DNA of 64,000 nucleotides, taken from NCBI GenBank assembly GCA_946902875.1, contig OX336345.1, positions 19,065,395 through 19,129,394 of the forward strand, read 5' to 3'. The notes under the pieces are model-generated. The model worked only from the letters and a program-made list of their open reading frames with translations, was not told where the DNA came from and did not search any database. Source of the DNA: Nematopogon swammerdamellus (taxonomy: Eukaryota > Arthropoda > Insecta > Lepidoptera > Adelidae). Within the stretch, counting starts at the first letter, position 1. The number at the start of each line of letters is the position of its first letter. Position numbers and translations under genes: made by a program. Below are positions 46,440 through 58,200 of this stretch, in pieces.

Positions 46440-46535
46440 TTTAGAGAGAAACGATCCGGCTGTAGAGCGTCGTCCCTGTCGCACAGGGCTGTGCGAGTTC
46501 GTGCGACAGGGACGACGCTCTACAATCGTGTACCG
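46440..46535. repeat. Hairpin MITE piece
   Basis: TGTAGAGCGTCGTCCCTGTC and its complement flank CAGGGCTGTGCGAGTTC. Relatives are at 21290 and 43010. Confidence 0.7.
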
Positions 46536-46835
46536 TCAGGCCTCACACACTCTATGTACTTGCGCGCGCTAACTACCTACCGCCCGGTGGGCGCCGGCGG
46601 TCTAATTCAGTAGAAATTCGTCAGCCGCGCGAAACATACCTACACGCTCGCCCACGCAACCGCGCGCAGCTGCAAAGCAATAATGCACTTTACACTCGAT
46701 CGTTTAGGTAAATTTTCGCATGCAGCAATTGGCGACGTGAAACATTAGGCTATTAAAGCCGAAGGTATGGAACTTTTTCTATGGAGTGATTTATCTGTTA
46801 CGAAGTAAGTATTAAGTAATCTGTGGTACCGTGCA
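46536..46835. repeat. Dispersed ~300-bp repeat, copy 1
   Basis: Contains TACTTGCGCGCGCTAACTAC, ACGCTCGCCCACGCAACCGC and TAAAGCCGAAGGTATGG. The inverted copy is at 52290-52600 in an NCAPH2 intron. Confidence 0.65.
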
Positions 46836-47401
46836 ACCGTTTGTACCGTGTGGGGCCGGTACTTTAAAAGAATACCCCCACCTTTTCCATAAAGTTCATT
46901 ATTTTGCGTAAAACAAATAATTATAAATATGTAAAATGAATGTATTGGTGTTTACTTTTCAATGCCCTACTACCAAGACTAAGTCTGTAATATCTATTTT
47001 ACTTCATATTTTGTGTGAAAGAAAACTTCTATCAGGATTATGTTTGTCAAGATATAAAAAAAAAAACGAATGAGTTTAATCGCATGCGTCGGTGTACAGG
47101 TTGTCAATATACCAATATTCAAACAGACTTGATGAATCAGATGAACAGATGAATCATGCATGGCAAATCCCCCATCTCTCTTCAAAGGTACAAAATTAAA
47201 AAAAACACTGAAAAAACAGTCAACATACAATATCAAAATGAGCAAATAAACATAACATTAATAAAACACGGTAAACTGTACAATTTGTACAAATGGGACC
47301 AGCCATACCAGCTTCAAGCATATAATATATAATTGACATTGGATTCGTATCTGATTTTGTCAGCCTCGGTGCGATCGTTCGACTTTCGCTTATGATCATA
47401 A
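46836..47401. other. Intergenic spacer
   Basis: A broken H2 head at 46845-46880, an H1 head fragment at 47359-47400, otherwise no gene or repeat recognised. Confidence 0.45.
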
Positions 47402-47877
47402 GCACACCGTGTGCGGTCGGTACTTAAAAAGAATAGCCCCACTGCATCTCTCCCTGTCGCATGTCGTAAAAGTCGACTAAGGGATAAGAAAATTCGTCAT
47501 CCTCGGTAGCTCAGTGGCGCGGTTGGTTAGTCAACTGTTATTAAGCAACGCTGAGCGCGGTCAGTGATTGGATGGGTGACCGCTCGACCGTTGGAGGCTG
47601 ACCGTGGTTCGGATTCCACGTTAAACTGTAGGTCCCTTCCCTTCTTACCTTACTAGGTGGTAGGGTTTATCCCGGCCGGGTTGCTACCACCGGACTGAAC
47701 GAAACGTCGGTCGAAACGGCTATGTAAATAGTTCGTGTTTTCCGTCCAGTTTAGTGTAGCCGACATGAAATGAAGGGAAGCACTGACATGGCACCTAGTT
47801 CACCCTGTGTTATGGGCTGACATCACGGATGTTGTAGGTGATGTAGCCAACCGTGTCAAGATCCATAAAAAAAAAAA
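47402..47877 (+). mobile_element. Composite SINE H2-H1-body S
   Basis: Head H2 (GTGTGCGGTCGGTACTT...GACTAAGGGAT), linker AAGAAAATTCGTCA, then the tRNA/5S-like head and full body S with poly(A). Same composite as 13982-14465. Confidence 0.8.
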
Positions 47878-48199
47878 CACCTGGGCGCGGTCAGTACTTG
47901 GACGGGTGACTGTTCAACCGCTGGAGGCTGGCGGTGGTTCGGGTTGCATACAAAACAGTAGGTCTCTTTCCTTCTTACCTTAGGGTTTAACCAGCTCGCG
48001 CTGGTACCACCGCACTGATTGAAGAAGAAGAGAAGGTCGGTCGAAGCGGCTATGTAAATAGTTGGTGCTTTCCGTCCAGTTCAGTGTAGCCGGCACAATC
48101 AAAGGGATGCACTGACGTGGCACCTAGCTTACCAAGGTGTTATGGGCTGACATCATGGATGTTGTAGGTGATGTAGACAACCGTGTCAGTTTCCATAAC
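47878..48199 (+). mobile_element. Second SINE H1/S copy, joined in tandem
   Basis: Starts within the 5S-like part (CTGGGCGCGGTCAGTACTTGG) directly after the poly(A) of the previous SINE and runs to CAGTTTCCATAAC. Confidence 0.7.
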
Positions 48200-48367
48200 A
48201 AAAGACGTTTTTGATAGTGATATCAGATATGTCGCTACAAACTGTAAAATATAACATAATGTAAGTCATACATAATTATTAAAAAAAAATATTCCTATGA
48301 GTGAATTCGAAGTACAGTTTTCGCCAAACTTACACACGCGGATTGGCCGGTTCATTAAGCCTTAAAC

Positions 48368-48868
48368 TTGAGGCTGACAACCAATAAGCTGCCCAAAGAT
48401 AGGACTAAACCTTCTTCAATTTTGGGAGCAGCAAAGGATTGGGAATTGTTGATGGACACACATGAGAAGCATTACCAAATGCCTTCGGAAATCTGTACCA
48501 CAGCATTAAGGCCGGATATACTCATATTCTCAAAAGCGACAAAGCATGTAGTACTTGTTGAACTTACAGTTCCATGGGAAAGTAACATACCGAAGGACCA
48601 CAACATCAAGCTTAACAAGTACTGCAACTTAGTAGACCGGATTGTGAGAAACGGATTCAAGACTGATCTCTTCGCTGTGGAAGTCGGAGCAAGAGGACTA
48701 CCAGCGAAGTCGCTCTACAGTCTCTTCAAGAATCTAGGGCTCCCAAGATCGACGCTAAGCTCATATATGGAGAGAGCTTCGAAAACGTCACTGGAAGCAT
48801 CCTACAGAATATGGATAGGTAGAGAGAGGGAGGTCGAGAGCGGGACTGGTGGTTTCCCCGCGTCCTAG
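48368..48868 (+). mobile_element. Retroelement ORF C-terminus with endonuclease-like motif
   Basis: A 166-codon frame without a convincing start. RPDI...VVLVELTVPWE...KLNKYCNLV has the spacing of a PD-(D/E)XK/restriction-like endonuclease, as found C-terminal to reverse transcriptase in R2/R4/NeSL-type LINEs. No RT domain is left. The family assignment is inference; it could be another retroelement domain. Confidence 0.45.
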
Positions 48869-49212
48869 TCAACGCAGACTAGCTGACGAGGGCTTGATGC
48901 GAGCCGAAACGTGAAGCATGCGCGGGAAATTTAGAGTGGCCACTCGCTAGTCCCGGCCTCGATTGATACCCTCCTCTACTGCCGATGGGCCCGGATATGT
49001 TCGGTGAAGCCATCGTAAGCTTAGATCCACACCTTCCTTCTGATTGTTTATTACACAATACACCTAATGCTCAAAACATAAACAAGTTTATTACACCGGG
49101 GACCTGAAGGCTTAAAATAAACAGTTTATTACATGCGCGTTCCCACTCACTGATTGACAGTTTCAGTTTTATCACTTTGCACAGTGTCACTAATTTCGGC
49201 TGAGCCAAGAGT

Positions 49213-52200
49213 TTATTCATCACTTGCTGCACCGTTCACTGTTTTAAGTCTGACGACGTCAAAGTCGTCCACGCACAGCGGTGGGCAAGTCCTGATTATT
49301 TCCACTTTGCCCTGGTTGGCCTGTAAAGAAAAAACAATATGTAAGTAAACTCTAAGGTTCGGCCGAGATCTCGGTCTCGGCTAAAAATCCAGCCGAGATG
49401 TCGGTCTCCGTTCTCCGCTATTCTCGGCTAAAAATCCAGCCGAGATCTTTGTCTCCGTTCTCGGCTACTCTCGGCTAAAAATCTAGCCGAGATCTCGGTC
49501 TCGGTTCTCGGCTAAAAATCCAGCCGAGATATCGATCTCGGTTCTCGGCTATTCTCGGCTAAAAATCTAGCCGAGATCTCAGTCTCGGTTCTCGGCTAAT
49601 CTCGGCTAAAAATCCAGCCGAGATCTCGGTCTCGGCTAAAAATCCAGCCGAGATCTCGGTCTCGGCTAAAAATCCAGCCGAGATTCTCGGCCATATGGGC
49701 CCCTATGGGATTGGCGGAATTAAATTTCAAATATTGAGATCGAAACAGCGCTAAACAGAGCCGCAACTGCAAAGAAATGCGAATATTTTCCAGCGCTAAA
49801 CAGAGCCGCAACTGCAAAGAAATGCGAATATTTTCGAGTCCTGACATTCGTCGCCCTGCAAAGTAGGTACTTAGACCGGCAGCAAACAATTTTTTATCAG
49901 CGCCGCCTACTAGCATTGCAAGTGAACAGCTCTTTATCAGAGCTGGGCAGTTGTACGACGAGAGACGACACTCTTTAAAGGGAGAAAACGATGAAAAATT
50001 ACTTTTTTTGTGCTATAATATTATGTTGTTTGATTTTGAATAAAACTGCTAATAAAATAATAATACTAAATTAGCGCATCCATAAAAAAAAAGGACAGAC
50101 AAACGGACGGACAAACAGACGGCGTAGGCTTATTAACAGGGTCCCGTACGGAAACGGAACCTTAAAAAATTGCATACTGACCATATTGAGTACAGTGAAG
50201 AAGTATCTAGACACCCCGTACTGCGGCAACTGGCGCGCCACAAAGATACAGCCCTTTAAAGGTAGTACAGACACACGGACGGACGGACGGACAGACGGCG
50301 TAGGCTTATTAACAGGGTCCCGTACAAAACGAAACCTTAAAAAATTGCATACTGACCATATTGAGTACATTGAAGAAGTATCTAGACACCTCGTACTGCG
50401 GCAACTGGCGCGCCACACAGATACAGCCCTTTAAAGGTAGGACAGACACGCGGACGGACGGACAGACGGCGCAGGCTTATTAACAGGGTCCCGTACGGAA
50501 ACGGAACCTTAAAAAATTGCATACTGACCATATTGAGTACAGTGAAGAAGTATCTAGACACCTCATACTGCAGCAACTTGCGAGCCACACAGATACAGCT
50601 CTTTAAAGGTAGGACAGACACAAGAACGGACAGACGGACGGCGTAGGCTTATTAACAGGGTCCCGTACGGAAACGAAACCTTAAAAAATTGCATACTGAC
50701 CATATTGAGTACAGTGAAGAAGTATCTAGACACCTCGTACTGCGGCAACTTGCGTGCCACACAGATACAGCTCTTTAAAGGTAGGACAGACAGACACACG
50801 GACGGACGGACAGACGGCGTAGGCTTATTAACAGGGTCCCGTACGGAAACGAAACCTAAAAAAAAATTATACTGACCATTTTGAGTACAGTGAAGAAGTA
50901 TCTAGACACCTCGTACTGCGGCAACTTGCGTGCCGCACAGATACAGCTCTTTAAAGGTAGGACAGACAGACACACGGACGGACGGACAGACGGCGTAGGC
51001 TTATTAACAGGGTCCCGTACGGAAACGAAACCTAAAAAAAAATTATACTGACCATATTGAGTACAGTGAAGAAGTATCTAGACACCTCATACTGTGGTAA
51101 CTTGCGTGCCACACAGATACAGCTCTTTAAAGGTAGGACAGACAGACACACGGACGGACGGACAGACGGCGTAGGCTTATTAATAGGGTTCCGTACGGAA
51201 ACTAAACCTTAAAAATGTTTATACTGACCATATTGAGTACCCTGAAGAAGTATCTAGACACCCCGTACTGCGGCAACTTGCGTGCCACACAGATACAGCT
51301 CTTTAAAGGTAGGACAGACAGACACACGGACGGACGGACAGACGGCGTAGGCTTACTAACAGGGTCCCGTACGAAAACGAAACCTAAAAAAATTGCATAC
51401 TGACCATATTGAGTACAGTGAAGAAGTATCTAGACACCTCGTACTGCGGCAGCTGGCGCGCCACACGCGAGAAGTGCTCCGGCCTGTCGTACGACAGCTG
51501 CCGCAGCACCCGCGGCGTGTACACCTCCGCCTCGTACGTGGGGTGCGACGCGGACTCCGCGAGCCGATCCGAGAAGAACGAGCCCCATTCGTCTACACGC
51601 TTCGTGCTCTCCGCCGTCGGCTCCTGGGCACCGCAAGCACAAATTCATTCATAGGTACCATTTCGAAATTTGAAAAGGTCCGACAAAAAGGCGGACATTA
51701 AAAAAAAGTCTGGACATTTTAGTCACAAAATGAAATAATAAATCCCACGAAGTTGAGTTGAGACTACTAGTTGAATTGAAATGTATGTAGTTTAATAAAG
51801 ATTGAAGAAGGATTTAATACTTAGGTATGTTTTTCATTTCACATTTTTTATAATAAAAAAAAATCAACCAAAAAAACATAAGCATTAAATCCTTCTTCAA
51901 TCTTATCTTCTTTTATTTTTATTATATAATTAAACATGCGAAAATTTAACATTCATTCAAAATTTTTCCATCTAAGTAAAAAATTTGGACAAATTAAAAA
52001 GCTGGACAAAGTTCAGACAGAAAGCCGAACTCCGAACATGTGCAGACTAATCTGGACGGATGGGTACACAATTCTTAGGTAACTATTTCTGTCAGCCTCG
52101 GTAGCTCAGTGGTGCGGTCGATCGACTGTTGTTAAGCACACCTGGACGCGGTCAATATAAAAAACGTGCCAATAATATTGACGACAACCTTGTAAGTCGA

Positions 52201-55200
52201 CAGCCTTGTCGCTGGCATGGCGCCTCACCGAGCGCGGTTTCACGAGGACTGGTGTTATTGGCTGTGTCTGATTCTCGATTGGACACCTCGGTACAGATTA
52301 CTTAATAGTTACTTCGTAACAGATAAATCACTCCATAGAAAAAGTTCCATACCTTCGGCTTTAATAGCCTACTGTTTCACTTCGCCAATCGCTGCGTACA
52401 AAAGTGTACCTAAACAATTGAGTGTAGTGATTATTGCTTTGCAGCTGCGCGCAGTTGCGTGGGCGAGCGTGTAGGTATGTTTCGCGCGGCTGTCGAATTT
52501 CCACTGAATTAGATCGCCGGCGGTCCACTGGGCGGTAGGTAGTTAGCGCGCGCAAGTACATAGAGTGCGTGAGGTCTGACCTCGCTACAGACACCATGCA
52601 AGTTTCCCTATAAAAAAAAATACATACATTTGCATACATATAATACCTGAGAGGAAGTAGGCGTTGAGTCGGGCGGCCCCGACATGTCATGGAAGCCGCC
52701 GTCGTCTCCGCCGCTCGAGTCGCCGCCGCCGTCGTCGGAGCAGAGCGTCGCGCACGGCGTCGTGCGCCGGCGGCTCAGCTCCGTCTTTTCCCGCGCCCGC
52801 CTCGCCTCCTCCGCGGTGAAGCCCATCAGCCCTGTGCAAAATAACAATAACAAATGTTTATTTTTCACTTCAGTTTAGGTACATTCCAACAAAACACACC
52901 CGAGATAATAAAAGGCACACCATTTTGCCTTCATCAGACCTCCGTCAATAATACATTCCGCCAAAATGGCAAAAAAACTTCGACCGTTCAGTTTAGGGAC
53001 GTAATTAATACAGTAAAACCCGCTTAATACGATTCTCAAGGAGATGGGCGCAAAAATCGTCTTAAGCGGGAAATCGTCTTAAGCGGGAAGAGTTAAAATA
53101 CAAAGTACACACTTTAAAATCTGTTTATTGTATTTCTGACAGAAATAAATCTTTGCAATCGTCAATACGAACGATTTGTCTGGCATCAGTTTGAAGAACA
53201 ACCCAAACTCGTCAGCATTGAATATCTCTTGAAGAGCGTAATCTTTAATCAGAGTTGGAAGGTCGTTTTTTTCCAGGTATCAGTGTCTTCTTCGTTGACC
53301 GATTCTGATTCGCGTACCATTGCGAGATTTAAAATCGGTCGATCCATCCGCTCGAGCCTGAGAAATCAGTGATTTGCAAGGTTTGTGCAAATTGTATGAG
53401 CTTTTTCTGTCACTATAGGACCACTTACTAGGCGGGCTGCGCTAGGAGGCTCGCTCGGCGGTCGCGCGCGGCTAAAAAAGGATTGTTTTAAGCGGATTGG
53501 GGGTCGTATTAAGCAGAATTTTTTTTTCGTAAAATTAAGGTAGAGTATGAGACTGGCCCGAAAGATCGTATTATGCGGGAGATTGTATTAACCGGGATCG
53601 TATTAAGCGGGTTTTACTGTACTAGTAATTTAGCAACTTTTCTGACACTTGGCAACACAGTGGCTTGTCTGAATGTCTATGGTAAGTTCTTTCAATGTTT
53701 CTTTGTTTGTTGTGTTTGTTTGTTTATTGTATGTTTATTACGTCACTAAGAAAACATACGATATAAGAACATTTACAAAAACCAACAGATGAGAAAAAAA
53801 AAAACTGGAAAAGTTGACTCGCGCACCGAGGTTTCCGCACCACCACGTAAATGGTCAGTCTTTATTATTCGTGATTTTATTTATCTATCGGTGACCGTTC
53901 ATACTTTTGTTGTTAAAATGTTTGGATAATTCGGTAGATGGCGCTCTTCTGCAAATTATGATACTTGCAAGGGGGCCCCTTTATTTTATACTTTTTGTTT
54001 TTTTTTATTATTTGTTAGAATATCCGCCATAATAACATATATTCAGTGAAAATTTGAACCGGCTACCTTTTACGGTTCCAAAAATACAGTCATTGACAAA
54101 TAAATAAATTAAATTAAAAAATTTTATTATTATTTTAATAGCTCTCACCTGTCTTATCTTGGATGTCTTCACTCGAGAAACCGTTGAGTTCTGAAAGGAG
54201 TCAAGTAGTTAATATTTTTAACTAGCTTAATTCTTCAAAGCGTTGGGGATTAATCTTGTGCATTTTGAGAACCCTTCCAATTTTTGCGATGCACGCAAAC
54301 CTCCCGTCATTTCACCTTTCTTGCACCCTCATCTCCACCAGTTGAGGGGTTAAGTGTATACTTAGTAAATAGTTTTAAGTTGTTTGCATAATATGCTGTT
54401 TGTATTTCATGTATTCTATAAATAGGTAATATATGTTATATAAAAGTATATTTATAAAATAAAACATGTATTCTTCCTCGTTTTTACTTGCACTATCCAT
54501 ACTTCGTTCACTATAATTTTTTTCCTCATCACATCACCCAAAGGTTGACTGGAACAAATCACTTGCAGTGATAAGTCCGCCCTCTCTCTCTCACTTCTAC
54601 ATTTCTTGTAGCTTTTCTTGTACTGCTCTTCTTTAAATTGCGTGCAGCAAAAAGTTTCTATTCTATTTAAACCAATTAAAATTATTTTATTTTATCTTTT
54701 ATCACTTACTGTAGCTATCCAGGTCGTAGTTAAGAGCAAGTGTCCTCAGTCCCCTCGCCAGCAACAGCGGATGCCACTTCAGCTGCCCCGCCTCCAATTC
54801 TCCGGCCTCCGCCACGCTCAGCTCCATCGTACCGTTCAACCTGCACGCCTTCACGTTCCTCCAGAGGATCACTGCGGCCTTCGCTTGCCTCTCACATAAG
54901 TCCGCTTTCCTTCTCTTGCACGCGTTCCCTCTCTCGTTCGTCCCCCTTCGTTTCCTCTTCTTGTGGTCTCCGGAGGCGGCGTCCGCGGGCGGGTTGTCGC
55001 GCGAGTCGTCGGGGTGCTCGCGCAGCTCGGAGGCGCTGTCGGGGCTAGCCACGCCGCTGTCCTGGCTGGCGGGCGTGAGTCGGCGCATTTCATCTTCGAC
55101 GGCCACCAGTATGGAGACGACCATTTTGCTGCTTATCGCAGCGCTGGAATAAAATAACGCTGTCAAATAGAGCAGTGGAAATGTGGAACAAACTGCCCGA

Positions 55201-58200
55201 AGATGTCGCACAAGCACCCACCACCAATTCCTTTAAAAACAGGCTCGACAAACACCTAAAAAAAACACCAAACTAAACTAACATCAAAATAACAAAGAAC
55301 TTAGACATGAACTCATCAGCTTAGGCTGTTCGTTCATCAAATAAATTAATAAATATAATGTCTCCGCATTCATAACTGCAACAGTAACTGACCCAGTCGA
55401 TGTTCTTTAATCTAACACATTGTCACAAACTATTCTTGTTCGCCTGCATGTACTTCTCCCACATCCCAAAGGTTAGTTAGAATAGAATGCCTCGCGGCAT
55501 TAAGCTCGCCTGTTGTACCTAATTTTGATAAATTGGTGTTCAATAAAGAATATATACATACATACATCTTCTTATACTTTCACCACTGGCTTTCTTAACC
55601 TTATAGATTCGAAATTATTAAATATGCTTACACCCCATAGCTTCCACGCCATTGTCGCCGCCCGAAAATTTGGCACGCTCGTAAACTCAAACGATTCGTA
55701 TAGTAATGAAGTCAGATCAATACCTCTACGGGCTAATGACATTCCCCAAAAAACGGTATACAACAAGTGAGGATTCACTCATTTAGAAGCACAGACGAAT
55801 TTTTTGAAATAAAAAAAAACAAAACATGCCGGAATTTTTTTTTTCAAATTCTTCTAATCTAAAATTGCCGAATTACCCTGTGCGAATCGTATATGGAGGT
55901 GTAGACCATGAATATAACTATTTAAATAATTTAAAACTAGAAACCAGTTTACCATCGTCCCAGAAATGACGTAGGTGTAAAAAAACAAAATTGACAGCTG
56001 TCAAAATATTTTCAATTGGAAAGGCAAAGGTTTTTACCTATGCCACCCACCCACCATTTTAATAAGAAACATTCATTGAAGTCACAATTAGTGATATATT
56101 TAGATTTTTTTGATCTACGAAGTAAGCTAAGAGGTAAATTTTACATGTACGAGTAAAAAATATACAAACATTACAACGAGCAAAAAAAAGAAAAGAAACA
56201 GAATTACCGCCGCGGCAGAAGCAATGGGCTTGTTTTTTGTCTTGATTGCAAAAATTTAAAAATTGACGTACCTAGCATCTAAGTCGTCCACGACCATGCC
56301 GTCCTTCATATTCCAATTGACGTGATAGTCCTCCTTAGCGCCGAGGTCGTTGCCGTCGTAGTCGCGCAGTCGGTCCTCCCACTCCTGCAGCGGTGTCCGG
56401 TCGAACTCGATGTACGTCTTGGGGAGGGTCGGCGGCGGTGAAGGCTCTTCCATCTGAACAACATTCATCCCTACGTGTTATAAATTGCAACATCTGTGTC
56501 GTCTGTGTGTTCGCCATCAACTTTTAATATAACTTATTATATACAGTAAAACCCGCTTAATACCATTCTCAAGGGGATGGGCGCAAAAATCGTCTTAAGC
56601 GGGAAATCGTCTTAAGCGGGAAATCGTCTTGAGCGGGAAGAGTTAAAATACAAAGTACACACTTTAAAATCTGTTCATTGTATTTCTGACAGAAATCAAT
56701 CTTCGCAATCGTCATTACGAACGATTTGTCTGGCATCAGTTTGAAGAACAACCCAAACTCGTCAGCAGTCAATATGTTTCGAAGAGCGTAATCTTTAATC
56801 TGAGTTGGAAGGACCCTTTTTTCCAGATATCGGCGTCTTCTTCGTTGACCGATTCGGATTCACCAGAAATTTGGCAGTACACGATACCATTGGGAGATAT
56901 AAATTGGTCGATCCATCCGCTCGAGCCTGAGAAGTCAGTGATTTGCAAGGATTGTGCAAATTGTATGAGCTTTTAGGCGCGCGGCGCTAGAAGCGAGCGC
57001 GGGGTGCGCGGGCGGCGCACGCGGGAGCGAGCAGGGTGAGGGTGGCGGTCGCGCGCGGCGACCTACGTCGTCAAAAAATATCGTTTTTAAGGGGGGGTAC
57101 TAGACAAAATCACTTCGTATTTCCCTAACCATACCCATATTTCAAGTGATTTAACTATAATTTAGTGCAGCAGGTGGCGGTTTTCGTGCCTCACTTACCG
57201 CTTGATAGTTATCTTATCTGAATACATTACTAATCGTGGTGGCCGGTGTTATGCTGTAATTTACCAGAGCCCTTGCAGCACAACACTGATTGCTCTGTTC
57301 ACAACGTTTGTCAGGACACAGCGTGCGGTATGCGTGAAAATAATTATGTTTACAAATTTTTTTTAGATAAATATCTAACAAATAAAACATAATCTCAAAA
57401 AGAGTGCTCAAGAACGATAATAAAAAAAATTATAAAAAAATCTAAGATAATGACGAAAAACAACAAACTTTAACTGGATTTAGACGTATCAGCCTAGGCT
57501 GCCTATCTGAAATAAATAAATAAATAAATAAATAAATTTTACTCAGCGGTACTTCGGTCTCAGGAAACTTGCTGAAGGAGTACGTACTGATGAAAATATA
57601 ACTGGGAATTAAACAGACTTTTTCAAAGAAAGTTATGCAAGCAGCATCTCACCAGTCGGGATATCCTGAGCGCCGGCTCCAACTCTATGGGCGCGAAGTC
57701 ACGGAACGCCTCCGAGTGAAGCCGCTTGCGTTTGTGCTTTCGGCCGGTCGGCGTGTCCGTTTCTGCCTCTTGGCGGTGCTTTGGCGTCTCATGGTGAGCT
57801 CTGTTCAATCATACAATAATACTATGTTAGACAAAATATTTTTTTTTTGTATTGTATACATTTATTACACTCAAATAAAAATATGAGTAAAAGTTAAATT
57901 AATTAAGCGACCAATCGAGGAAGGGATCTTTCTGTATTTGTTGTTGTGTTTAGGGGTAGCTTCTAGCCTGTAAACTAATCCCTCAAAGCCAAAGGGGATC
58001 TCCATGCAACTTGTAAATTTTTTCTACTCAATACATACATACACACATACATACCACACGCTGTATCCCGACAATTGGGGTAAGTAAGCAGAGTAATCGG
58101 TGTTGACCTGCAAGGAATCTGGACCGACCACTGCGTTTCGCAAAAGTATTCAGACAAGACAAGCAATCAGCTGTCAAGCAGCAAGTAAGCCACGAAGACA

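Noticed and set aside
49154..49348. Plus-strand frame over the last NCAPH2 exon
   Set aside because: Antisense shadow of the minus-strand exon, which has the correct acceptor, phase and stop.
49596..49916. 106-codon minus-strand frame with repeated RDRDLGWIFS
   Set aside because: Translation of the CTCGGCT tandem array.
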